Positions 54,124 to 62,493 of a stretch of 64,000 bases of DNA are shown here, in pieces. Both the position numbers and the translations under genes were made by a program. Each line of letters opens with the position of its first letter. Position 1 is the first letter of the stretch. This stretch comes from Marinobacterium mangrovicola (GTDB lineage: Bacteria > Pseudomonadota > Gammaproteobacteria > Pseudomonadales > Balneatricaceae): positions 124,001 through 188,000 of the forward strand of contig NZ_SMFU01000008.1 of the NCBI RefSeq assembly GCF_004339595.1, read 5' to 3'. The notes beneath the pieces were generated by a model. It did not search any database and was not told the origin of the DNA. It saw only the letters and a program-made list of their open reading frames with translations.

Positions 54124-54522
54124 ATGGCCATCAGTTTCGATTCTGCACTGGGTATTCACGACGACGCACTGCTGCTGCGTGCACGCCGTGCCGAGGTGCT
54201 GGCCAATAACATCGCCAATGCTGACACGCCGGGCTTTCAGGCGCGTGATATCGATTTTGCGTCGGTACTGCGCGGTGAGCAGGACGCCATGAGCATGGAG
54301 CTCGAGACCACCTCTACAGGGCACAACAGCGAATTTATCGAGCCCGACTTTGCCGCTGAGCTGATGTTCCGTAATCCGCATCAGCCCTCGGTCGACGGCA
54401 ACACTGTTGAGGTACAGGAAGAGATGGCACGCTACACCGATAACGCCATCCGTTTTCAGAGTTCCTTTACCTTCCTCAACAGCAAATTCACGGGTCTGAT
54501 GAACGCAGTAAAAGGTGAGTAA
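54124..54522 (+). CDS. flgB: Flagellar basal-body rod protein FlgB
   Basis: The 132-residue rod protein has the family motif VLANNIANADTPGFQARDIDF. It forms the proximal rod with FlgC, FlgF and FliE. ATG 54124 behind AGAGGAGAG is chosen over an in-frame start 12 codons earlier. It is the first gene of the sigma54-driven rod/hook operon. Confidence 0.95.
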   Translation: MAISFDSALGIHDDALLLRARRAEVLANNIANADTPGFQARDIDFASVLRGEQDAMSMELETTSTGHNSEFIEPDFAAELMFRNPHQPSVDGNTVEVQEEMARYTDNAIRFQSSFTFLNSKFTGLMNAVKGE

Positions 54523-54524
54523 GC

Positions 54525-54959
54525 ATGTCACTGTCTAACGTATTTGGTATCGCCGGTTCTGCCATGAATGCGCAGAGCATCCGTCTGAACACCACTGCAA
54601 GTAACCTGGCCAACGCCGAGAGCGTTAGCTCCAGCGAGGGCGAGACCTATCGTGCCCGCAAGCCGGTGTTCACCGTGCAGCAGCCGACCGCCGATGACTA
54701 TGCAGCCGCCGAAGCCGGTCTGGTACCGGGGCAGGGCGTGAACGTGGAAGGGATCGTCGAAAGCGATGCGCCTCTGCGAATGGCCTATGAGCCCAGCCAT
54801 CCCATGGCGGACGAAAACGGCTACGTGTACTACCCCAATGTAAATGTTGTGGAAGAGATGGCAGATATGATCTCCGCCTCCCGCTCTTTCCAGATCAATA
54901 CGGAGATCATGAATACCGCCAAGCAGATGCTGCAGCGTACGCTGACGCTTGGGCAGTAA
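54525..54959 (+). CDS. flgC: Flagellar basal-body rod protein FlgC
   Basis: The 144-residue rod protein begins with the rod-protein motif (NVFGIAGSAMNAQSIRLNTTASNLANAES) and ends with the rod C-terminal helix (VNVVEEMADMISASRSFQINTEIMNTAKQMLQRTLTLGQ). It starts two bases after flgB ends. Confidence 0.95.
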   Translation: MSLSNVFGIAGSAMNAQSIRLNTTASNLANAESVSSSEGETYRARKPVFTVQQPTADDYAAAEAGLVPGQGVNVEGIVESDAPLRMAYEPSHPMADENGYVYYPNVNVVEEMADMISASRSFQINTEIMNTAKQMLQRTLTLGQ

Positions 54960-55011
54960 ATCCGGCGACGATAGCTCTTGATAGCGACCGCGCCTTATAG
55001 AGGTAGATGCC

Positions 55012-55692
55012 ATGAGTACGATTGACGGTACTGGCAACAGTCAAAACGTTTACGACCAGATCAATCAGCGTAACCAATCAGGTGCGAATACTGAGCAGAG
55101 CCAATCCGCTCAGGATAGCCAGATGTTCATGGAGCTGATGATTGCCCAGCTGCAGAATCAGGATCCGACCAATCCCGCGGATACCACCGACTTCATGCAG
55201 CAAATAGCGACCATGAGCCAGGTTGAGAGTCTCAACACACTGGTATCCACGGTGGAAGACATGAGTAACTCCATGCTTAGCAGCCAGGCTGCGCTGCAGG
55301 CATCTTCTATGGTGGGGCAGACCGTTTTCACCGAAGGCGGTGATAAAACGCTCTATCAGGATGGCTCATATGCGCGGGGCATGGTCTCTCTCGAGGCCAG
55401 CGCGCCCAATGTAAATATCGAGATATATGACGCCAACGGTCAGTTGGTGTCTACCGCCTCCATGGGCAACCTGGAAGCGGGAGATCATGATTTTGTCTGG
55501 GGTGGTGAAGGTTATCCGGCAGGGGAATATTCCCTGGTTGCGAAATCTACTTCCGGTGACGGGGTTACCGAGGTACCCATATTCACTGGCCAGACGGTCA
55601 ATAGTGTGTCCCTGGGACAAAACGGTATCGGTATGCGGGTTAATACCGATGCTGGCTCATTCAGCATGAACGATATTCGTCAGATCGGTTAA
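55012..55692 (+). CDS. flgD: Hook capping protein FlgD
   Basis: The 226-residue protein caps the growing hook. The N-terminal segment MFMELMIAQLQNQDPTNPADTTDFMQQIATMSQVE is the FlgD signature, followed by Tudor/Ig-like folds ending at residue ~225. It lies between flgC and flgE. Confidence 0.94.
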   Translation: MSTIDGTGNSQNVYDQINQRNQSGANTEQSQSAQDSQMFMELMIAQLQNQDPTNPADTTDFMQQIATMSQVESLNTLVSTVEDMSNSMLSSQAALQASSMVGQTVFTEGGDKTLYQDGSYARGMVSLEASAPNVNIEIYDANGQLVSTASMGNLEAGDHDFVWGGEGYPAGEYSLVAKSTSGDGVTEVPIFTGQTVNSVSLGQNGIGMRVNTDAGSFSMNDIRQIG

Positions 55693-55706
55693 GCGAGGAT
55701 TATTAA

Positions 55707-57809
55707 ATGGCAGGTTTTAACACGGCCGTCACCGGCCTGAAGTCAGCATCATCGCTGCTCGACGTGGCGGGTAACAACATTGCGAACTCAAGTACCGTGG
55801 GCTTTAAATCCTCACGTACCGAATTCGGCGATATTTACGCAACCGCTGTAGTGGGCGCAGGCTCAAGCAATACCGCGGGTTCCGGTGTGACCGTGACCGA
55901 TATTGCCCAGGATTTTTCCGGCGGCACCATTGAGTTCACCAACAGCAACCTGGATCTGGCGATCAACGGCTCCGGCTTTTTCCAGCTGGATGATGGGCAG
56001 GGCAACATAACCTATACCCGTGCCGGTGCTTTCGAGCTGGATAAAGATGGCAATATCGTCAGCAAGAACGGCAAGTTTCTGCAGGGTTATGGTCTCGATG
56101 CCCAGGGTAACCAGTTGCCGATCCAGAATCTGTCAGTGACCGAAAAAGAAAGCCCGCCAAAGGGGACTGAGCAGATTGATCTGTCCTTCAACATCAACTC
56201 CAACTCCGATGCCGAAGACCTCAGCCGGGTATTCAACCGCACTGATCCGGGTTCTTACTCATATTCAACCACCGTTGGTACCTTTGATAGCCTCGGTAAC
56301 GAACACAGTATCCGGTTTTATTTCGCCGAACAGCGTCCGGTTCGTGAAGTTTATGAGTTTAACGGTATGGGTACCGTGAATAATGCCACGCCTGCAATCG
56401 ATTTTACCGCGGGTGGTGGGCAGGCGATGTTATCTGACTTTAACCTTGGCGATGGCACAGGTGTAACGCCAGCGGCAGATGCGGCTGATCCTGATACGCT
56501 CTACTTTACTCAGGCTACGGATGGTAGCGGTAACTGGGTTTTGACTGCAGCGTCAGCGGAAAAGCTTCAGCAGGATGGTGGTGATCCACGTATTGCTGCT
56601 GACACCGTGTATGTAGACAGCGCGGGTACGCTGAATTTTGAGGCTAATGCCGAGTATACCGGCTACGGCGATTACGCGGTGTTTGACTCCAGTGGAGATG
56701 AGGTCGTCAACGCACTGACAGGCAATAACACCGAGCGTGATGCCAATGAAGTTCAGTATTTGCGTCTCGATAATTCGCTCTTCACTGCTGGCCCGGATAG
56801 TAATCTGCTGAGCTCGCCTGTAACCATGTCTATCGCTGGGGTCAGCATCGAGGTGACTGATACGGGCGAGAAAACAATCGATGATGTGGGTGAAGAAATC
56901 GCCACCTATGAGCAGGAGATTCTGGATAGTAATCCAGATATCGAGTCTGTTATTTATAACGCAAATAACAATCGTCTTGAGATCACCTGGAAGGCTGACG
57001 CCGGCGATGTTGATCTGGCGGATGTAAACCAGACGGCTCAGCTGTTTACACCGGATGGCACTGAAATCGCAGTTGAGGCGTTCAAAGGTGATAACAGCTA
57101 CGTGGGTGTTTATCGTGCCTATGCATTCCTGAACGACACCGAGCAGCTCAACATCGGTAAAACACCGGATCCGGGCGCAGGCGGCGCAGGCGGTGCCAAC
57201 CCCAGTGAAGTAGGGCCGATACTGATCAGTTTTAACTCCACCACCGGTGTGCTGGAAGAGGTCAACGGTGAGCGGGTGGCAGGAAATGGCCAGGCTCCGA
57301 ATATCACTATTCTTGGAGCGGACCCTGCTAACCCTGAAGATCGAATTCTGGACTCGGATATCGATCAGCTTGCTGGTATCCAGTTGGATATTACCGACTC
57401 CAGCCAGTTTGCCTCCGAGTCGATCGTGAAAAGCCAGCAGCAGGATGGCTACACCAAAGGTGACCTTATCGGTGTGAGCTTTGCTGAAACCGGTGAAATG
57501 GTAGCCAGCTACTCCAACGGTCAGAGAGCTAACCTGGGTCTTGTTGCTGTGGCAACTTTTGAAAACCAGGATGGCCTGCAGCCCAGCGGTAACACAGAGT
57601 GGATCGCTACTCTGGCCTCCGGCAATGCGATCGTAAACCCGCCAGGTACCGGTCTGAACGGTACTCTGCGTTCGGCCGCGCTGGAGCAATCCAACGTCGA
57701 TCTGTCGGAAGAGCTGGTGAAGCTGATCGAAGGTCAGCGTAACTTCCAGGCCAACTCGAAGACTCTGGAAACACTGAATACAGTGACCCAGGCGATTCTG
57801 CAGATTTAA
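55707..57809 (+). CDS. flgE: Flagellar hook protein FlgE, long form
   Basis: The 700-residue protein has the conserved hook ends: N-terminal GFNTAVTGLKSASSLLDVAGNNIANSSTVGFK and C-terminal LSEELVKLIEGQRNFQANSKTLETLNTVTQAILQI. FlgE of enterics is about 400 residues, so roughly 250-300 extra residues lie in the middle (about 205-510), acidic and rich in Asp, Asn, Gly and Thr. Long inserts on the hook surface are known in several marine and soil bacteria. Confidence 0.93.
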   Translation: MAGFNTAVTGLKSASSLLDVAGNNIANSSTVGFKSSRTEFGDIYATAVVGAGSSNTAGSGVTVTDIAQDFSGGTIEFTNSNLDLAINGSGFFQLDDGQGNITYTRAGAFELDKDGNIVSKNGKFLQGYGLDAQGNQLPIQNLSVTEKESPPKGTEQIDLSFNINSNSDAEDLSRVFNRTDPGSYSYSTTVGTFDSLGNEHSIRFYFAEQRPVREVYEFNGMGTVNNATPAIDFTAGGGQAMLSDFNLGDGTGVTPAADAADPDTLYFTQATDGSGNWVLTAASAEKLQQDGGDPRIAADTVYVDSAGTLNFEANAEYTGYGDYAVFDSSGDEVVNALTGNNTERDANEVQYLRLDNSLFTAGPDSNLLSSPVTMSIAGVSIEVTDTGEKTIDDVGEEIATYEQEILDSNPDIESVIYNANNNRLEITWKADAGDVDLADVNQTAQLFTPDGTEIAVEAFKGDNSYVGVYRAYAFLNDTEQLNIGKTPDPGAGGAGGANPSEVGPILISFNSTTGVLEEVNGERVAGNGQAPNITILGADPANPEDRILDSDIDQLAGIQLDITDSSQFASESIVKSQQQDGYTKGDLIGVSFAETGEMVASYSNGQRANLGLVAVATFENQDGLQPSGNTEWIATLASGNAIVNPPGTGLNGTLRSAALEQSNVDLSEELVKLIEGQRNFQANSKTLETLNTVTQAILQI

Positions 57810-57848
57810 TCGCTTTAATCCGTCTGGCTTGCCGGCGGATCCCTTAAT

Positions 57849-57884
57849 AAGGGCGCTGCTTCCGGATCGGGGGTGGCGCCTTTT
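57849..57884 (+). terminator. Possible terminator after flgE
   Basis: AAGGGCGC and GGCGCCTTTT can pair imperfectly around an 18-base loop. It would separate flgBCDE from the flgF unit, which has its own sigma54 promoter. Confidence 0.45.
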
Positions 57885-57920
57885 GCGTAAAGACACTTCC
57901 GCTTAACCCCTCGAAATCTA

Positions 57921-57938
57921 TTGGCACACGCCTTGCTT
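57921..57938 (+). promoter_or_regulatory. Sigma54 promoter of the flgF operon
   Basis: TTGGCACACGCCTTGCTT fits the -24/-12 consensus very well, with GG and GC ten bases apart. It lies 53 bp before flgF, so flgFGHIJ(K) forms a second sigma54 unit. Confidence 0.88.
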
Positions 57939-57990
57939 TATCAGGGTATAGGCCGCTTAAAGCGGCAACCTTTTTCCTGATGGAGCTGTT

Positions 57991-58734
57991 ATGGACAAGT
58001 TGTTGTACGTATCGATGACTGGAGCTCGCGAGAACATGCTGGCCCAGCAGGTGCACGCCAATAACCTGGCCAATGCCACTACCACCGGATTCAAAACCGA
58101 CCTGGAGCAGGCTCGCGCAATGCGAGTGCTGGGGGATGGCTTTGAATCCCGGGTTTACTCCATGAGTGAGCGTCCCGCAACAGATACGACTGCCGGTACG
58201 CTTATCCAGACCGGACGAGAGCTGGATGTGGCTGTTCATGGCGATGGCTGGATCGCGGTTTTGGGCCCGAATGGTCAGGAGGCCTATACCCGTGGCGGTG
58301 AACTGCAGATCAATGCCGCTAACCAGTTGGTAACTGGCAGTGGTTTGCCGGTGATGGGCAATGGTGGCCTGCCGGTAGTCATTCCGCCGGCGGAAAAGAT
58401 CGATATCTCCGGGGATGGCACGGTGACTATTCGTCCTCTCGGGGATGACGCGACCAACCTGGTGCAAATCGATCAGATCAAGCTGGTGTTGCCTGAGCAG
58501 GGAAGCCTGTTCAAAGGTCAGGATGGTCTGATGCATGCGGACAACAACGAAGTATTACCAGCGGACCCCGCCGTAAGCCTGAGGGCCGGGTATCTTGAAT
58601 CGAGCAATGTTAACGCGGTTGCGGAGATGACCTCGATTATCAACCTGGCTCGACAGTTCGAGGTGCAGGTGAAAATGATGCAAACCGCTGAAGAGAATTC
58701 CAGCGCAGCTGCCAATATTCTGCAGCTGAGCTAA
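57991..58734 (+). CDS. flgF: Flagellar basal-body rod protein FlgF
   Basis: The 247-residue proximal-rod protein has an N-terminal rod motif (ENMLAQQVHANNLANATTTGFKTD) and the usual C-terminal helix (GYLESSNVNAVAEMTSIINLARQFEVQVKMMQTAEENSSAA). A GGAG ribosome site precedes it. Confidence 0.95.
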   Translation: MDKLLYVSMTGARENMLAQQVHANNLANATTTGFKTDLEQARAMRVLGDGFESRVYSMSERPATDTTAGTLIQTGRELDVAVHGDGWIAVLGPNGQEAYTRGGELQINAANQLVTGSGLPVMGNGGLPVVIPPAEKIDISGDGTVTIRPLGDDATNLVQIDQIKLVLPEQGSLFKGQDGLMHADNNEVLPADPAVSLRAGYLESSNVNAVAEMTSIINLARQFEVQVKMMQTAEENSSAAANILQLS

Positions 58735-58748
58735 ACCGGAGGATAGGT

Positions 58749-59534
58749 ATGAACGGGGCGCTTCACGTCGCTAAAACTGGTCTCAGCGCACAGGATACTC
58801 AGCTGAAGGTCATCTCCAACAACCTGGCAAACGTCAGTACCGTTGGTTTCAAGAAAGACCGGGCAGTATTTGAAGACCTGCTTTACCAGATCCGCCGTCA
58901 GCCCGGCGCTGAAAGTGCCGCAGATTCCCAGCTGCCTTCAGGTCTTCAGCTCGGTAACGGTGTGCGTACTGTAGGCACCCAGAAGCTTTATCAGCAGGGT
59001 GACATGCAGGTCACCGGTGAAACCTTCGATGTGGCGATCAACGGCCAGGGCTTCCTTCAGGTGGAAATGCCGGATGGTGAGATCGCTTACACCCGTAACG
59101 GTCAGTTCCATCTGGATGGTGAAAACCGCTTGGTTACGGCCGAGGGCTTTTTGATCGAGCCGGCGATCACCCTGCCGGATGAGGTGGAAAACTTCACCGT
59201 CGCGAATGACGGTATCGTCACGGTGACCGTTGCCGGAGATCCTCAGCCCCAGGAAATTGGCCAGCTTGAGATAGCGAACTTCGTCAATCCTCAGGGGCTG
59301 CAGGCTATCGGTCAGAACCTGCTGATGGAGACCGCCGCCAGTGGTGCTCCTCAGCTGTCTGTTCCTGGTGAAGATGGCACAGGTACGTTGAGACAGGGCA
59401 TGCTCGAGGGCTCCAACGTTAATGCGGTTGAAGAGCTGGTCAACATGATCACCACTCAGCGTGCATACGAGATCAACTCCAAGGTGATCTCGACGGCGGA
59501 TCAGATGCTGTCGTTCGTGACGCAGCAGCTTTAA
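58749..59534 (+). CDS. flgG: Flagellar distal rod protein FlgG
   Basis: The 261-residue protein has the FlgG N-terminus (ALHVAKTGLSAQDTQLKVISNNLANVSTVGFKKDRAVFEDL) and the segment GTQKLYQQGDMQVTGETFDVAINGQGFLQ, and ends in a rod C-terminal helix. It starts 14 bp after flgF and its length matches E. coli FlgG. Confidence 0.96.
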   Translation: MNGALHVAKTGLSAQDTQLKVISNNLANVSTVGFKKDRAVFEDLLYQIRRQPGAESAADSQLPSGLQLGNGVRTVGTQKLYQQGDMQVTGETFDVAINGQGFLQVEMPDGEIAYTRNGQFHLDGENRLVTAEGFLIEPAITLPDEVENFTVANDGIVTVTVAGDPQPQEIGQLEIANFVNPQGLQAIGQNLLMETAASGAPQLSVPGEDGTGTLRQGMLEGSNVNAVEELVNMITTQRAYEINSKVISTADQMLSFVTQQL

Positions 59535-59550
59535 ATCGAGGATGGGTGGC

Positions 59551-60231
59551 ATGAGCACTAAGTTAAAAATCGCTGTCCTGTTCGCTGCAGTACTGGGCAT
59601 GGTGGGGTGCGTTAATACGCCTCCCAAACCGGACAACCCCTACTACGCGCCGGTAGAAGCAACGCCGCAGCCGAACCTGCAACCGGTCACCGGTTCGATC
59701 TATAACTCTGCCACTGCAATGGATCTGTATGGCGACGGTCGTGCTCACCGTGTGGGTGACATCATCACCGTAGCACTGCAGGAAAACACCCAGTCCACGA
59801 AAAGCAGTTCAACTCAGATCGATAAGTCGAATAGCAATGAGGTGGGTATGGGGACCGTATTTGGTCAGGACCTCTCTGCCTTTGGCAATCCTTTGTCAGC
59901 CTCGCTGGGCAGCGAAAGTGCCTTCGATGGCCAGGGTGACTCCGACATGAGCAACAGTCTCAGCGGCAATATCACCGTGACTGTGCACAAGGTGCTGCCC
60001 AACGGCAACCTGCTGGTTCGTGGTGAAAAATGGCTGACCCTGAACCAGGGTGATGAATATATCCGTGTCAGTGGTCTGGTGCGGCCTCAGGATATCGACG
60101 AGGCCAACACCGTGGCTTCCACCAAACTGGCTGATGCGCGCATCGCCTACAGTGGTACCGGCTCGGTGCAGGATGCCAATGTGATGGGCTGGCTGTCCCG
60201 CTTCTTTATCGGCCCGTTGTGGCCGTTTTAA
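59551..60231 (+). CDS. flgH: Flagellar L-ring lipoprotein FlgH
   Basis: The 226-residue outer-membrane ring protein has a lipoprotein signal peptide with Cys 20 (LGMVGC) and the FlgH core (DLYGDGRAHRVGDIITVALQENTQSTKSSSTQ...VHKVLPNGNLLVRGEKWLTLNQGDEYIRVSGLVRPQDI). ATG 59551 places the signal peptide correctly; an ATG nine bases earlier is possible. Confidence 0.95.
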   Translation: MSTKLKIAVLFAAVLGMVGCVNTPPKPDNPYYAPVEATPQPNLQPVTGSIYNSATAMDLYGDGRAHRVGDIITVALQENTQSTKSSSTQIDKSNSNEVGMGTVFGQDLSAFGNPLSASLGSESAFDGQGDSDMSNSLSGNITVTVHKVLPNGNLLVRGEKWLTLNQGDEYIRVSGLVRPQDIDEANTVASTKLADARIAYSGTGSVQDANVMGWLSRFFIGPLWPF

Positions 60232-60255
60232 CGGGCTTTTAAACAGGGCTTCGCG

Positions 60256-61347
60256 ATGAAAATATTTTCAGTACTGATTCTGGCTTTCACTCTGCTCGCA
60301 CCCAGTGCTTACGCCGAGCGCTTGAAGGACATCACCTCTGTTTCCGGTGTGCGCAGTAACCAGCTCGTGGGTTATGGTCTGGTAGTCGGTCTGGATGGTA
60401 CCGGTGATGGCACCGATTTCACCTCCAAAACCTTCCGGAACATGCTGAACAACTTCGGTGTGGCGATCCCGGCAGATGTGGATCCTGAATCGGATAATAT
60501 CGCGGCCGTGGCGATCTCCGCCGATCTACCTCCTTTCGCCAAGCCGGGGCAAAATATCGATGTCACCGTATCTACTATCGGTGATGCCAAAAGCCTGCGT
60601 GGTGGCACTCTGCTGATGGCGCCGCTCAAGGGCGCGGATGGCAATGTCTATGCGGTGGCTCAGGGTAATCTTGTGGTTTCCGGGTTTGGTGCCCAGGGTG
60701 CGGATGGCTCACGCATTTCGGTGAATGTGCCCAGTGTCGGACGTATTCCCAATGGTGCGTCGGTGGAGCGTGCCGTTCCCAACGCTTTTTCTCAGGGTGA
60801 CTCGCTGGTGCTGAACCTGAACCAGCCGGACTTTACCACCGCCCGTCGTGTGGCTGAGCAGATCAATGGGCTGCTGGGGCCTGATGTGGCTCGTGCCATG
60901 GACGCGACCTCTATCCGGGTGCGTGCACCGCGTGACTCCTCGCAGCGGGTCTCTTTCCTCTCTGTGCTGGAAAACCTCACCGTGCAGCCGGGGCAGGAGG
61001 TGGCCAAGGTCGTGATCAACTCCCGTACAGGTACCATCGTGATTGGGCAAAATGTGACCATCTCGCCGGTGGCAATTACCCATGGTGGCCTGACTATCGC
61101 GATCAATGAAAACTTTGACGTTAACCAGCCGAACGCCCTGGCGGATGGTGAGACCGTGATTACGCCGCGTACCGGTATCGAGGTCGACGAGGGCTCAGGC
61201 CATATGTTCGAGTTTGCACCGGGTCCGACCTTGAGCGATGTGGTGGAGGCGGTTAACCAGGTGGGGGCCGCACCGGGCGATCTGATGGCGATCCTGGAAG
61301 CCCTGCGTCAGGCTGGCGCTCTAAAAGCCGAACTGGTGGTGATCTGA
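60256..61347 (+). CDS. flgI: Flagellar P-ring protein FlgI
   Basis: The 363-residue periplasmic ring protein has a cleavable signal peptide ending AYA-E and the FlgI start [30 protein letters not shown]. Its stop overlaps the first base of flgJ (TGATG). It needs FlgA, encoded on the opposite strand 9 kb away, for assembly. Confidence 0.96.
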   Translation: MKIFSVLILAFTLLAPSAYAERLKDITSVSGVRSNQLVGYGLVVGLDGTGDGTDFTSKTFRNMLNNFGVAIPADVDPESDNIAAVAISADLPPFAKPGQNIDVTVSTIGDAKSLRGGTLLMAPLKGADGNVYAVAQGNLVVSGFGAQGADGSRISVNVPSVGRIPNGASVERAVPNAFSQGDSLVLNLNQPDFTTARRVAEQINGLLGPDVARAMDATSIRVRAPRDSSQRVSFLSVLENLTVQPGQEVAKVVINSRTGTIVIGQNVTISPVAITHGGLTIAINENFDVNQPNALADGETVITPRTGIEVDEGSGHMFEFAPGPTLSDVVEAVNQVGAAPGDLMAILEALRQAGALKAELVVI

Positions 61348-62408
61348 TGGATAGCAAAATTCCAGGTCAGGCCGATGCCGCTCTGTACAGTGATTTCACT
61401 TCGCTGAGCAAGCTCAAGGCTGAGGCTTCGAAGGATAAGGACGCCGCCCTTCAGCAAGTGGCGGAGCAGTTTGAGCAGGTGTTTATGAACATGATGCTCA
61501 AAACCATGCGCCAGGCGAATGAGGCGTTTGCTGAAGATAACCCGTTCAACTCCGGTGAAGTGGAGATGTACCAGGGTATGCTCGACCAGCAGTTGACCAT
61601 GGAGCTTTCCCGAGGTAATGGCTTTGGCCTGGCTGACATCATCGTCAGGCAACTGGGCGGTAGTGATATGAACCCGGAAACGCTCCGGCAGGCACTGCAG
61701 ATGCCGGGTGATGATCAACAACTGGATGAAGCGGTACGCCAGGGCGAATCTCTCAACGAGGCGCTGCTGAATCTTGCGGCACGCCGGGTGGCGGGTAGTT
61801 CGCTGGATGCGGTTACGCAGATCAGTGAAAAACTAAGTTCATCAGCAGGCGCTGTTGCTAGCGACGATGCAGGGCTGAGAGAGGAGCCTGCGGTTACCAG
61901 TGCCGAGCGTACCTCAGAAATATTCGACTCCCCCGAACAATTTGTTGAACGGTTGATGCCTTTAGCCGAGAAAGCCGCGCAGTCGCTGGGCGTTGATCCC
62001 CGGGTTCTGGTCGCCCAGGCGGCACTCGAAACCGGTTGGGGGCGCTCCATTATCCGCGATGCGGCCGGCAGCAGTAACAACCTGTTCAATATCAAGGCCA
62101 GTGGTGGCTGGTCTGGCGACAAAGTGGCTGTGCAGACGATGGAATATCGCGATGGGCTGCCGCAACCGGAGCGCGCCGAGTTTCGTGCCTACGACTCCCT
62201 CGAGCAGAGCCTGAACGATTATGTTCAGTTTATTCAGAACAACCCGCGTTATGAAAACGCCCTGAAGCAGTCCGGTAACCCGGTTGCTTATCTGCAGGAG
62301 CTGCAGCGCGCGGGGTATGCCACTGACCCGGAATACGCCAGTAAGATCGAACGGATTTTTAGCGGTAATACGCTGGCGGCGATCACCGGTCAGCCTCAAG
62401 AAGGCTGA
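61347..62408 (+). CDS. flgJ: FlgJ, rod cap and peptidoglycan hydrolase
   Basis: The 353-residue protein has an N-terminal rod-cap domain (LQQVAEQFEQVFMNMMLKTMRQANEAF) and a C-terminal glucosaminidase domain with the catalytic Glu in AALETGWGRSII. The C-terminal part opens the peptidoglycan for the rod. The bifunctional form is standard in gammaproteobacteria. Confidence 0.95.
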   Translation: MDSKIPGQADAALYSDFTSLSKLKAEASKDKDAALQQVAEQFEQVFMNMMLKTMRQANEAFAEDNPFNSGEVEMYQGMLDQQLTMELSRGNGFGLADIIVRQLGGSDMNPETLRQALQMPGDDQQLDEAVRQGESLNEALLNLAARRVAGSSLDAVTQISEKLSSSAGAVASDDAGLREEPAVTSAERTSEIFDSPEQFVERLMPLAEKAAQSLGVDPRVLVAQAALETGWGRSIIRDAAGSSNNLFNIKASGGWSGDKVAVQTMEYRDGLPQPERAEFRAYDSLEQSLNDYVQFIQNNPRYENALKQSGNPVAYLQELQRAGYATDPEYASKIERIFSGNTLAAITGQPQEG

Positions 62409-62422
62409 TGCTCAGCCGATAA
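62396..62422 (+). promoter_or_regulatory. Sigma28 (FliA) promoter of flgK
   Basis: TCAA, then 15 bases, then GCCGATAA (perfect -10) fits the sigma28 pattern with one change in the -35. It overlaps the end of flgJ and lies 72 bp before flgK, so flgK can be transcribed late. Confidence 0.8.
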
Positions 62423-62493
62423 GCAATAGATAACCAGCCGATACGGAATGGCAAAGTTCAAGGCGTCCAAGACCGGGTGCCGCGGAGATTAAA

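Noticed and set aside
56553-57896. 447-residue open frame antisense to flgE
   Set aside because: It is antisense to a well-supported hook protein and has no recognisable domain or start signal.
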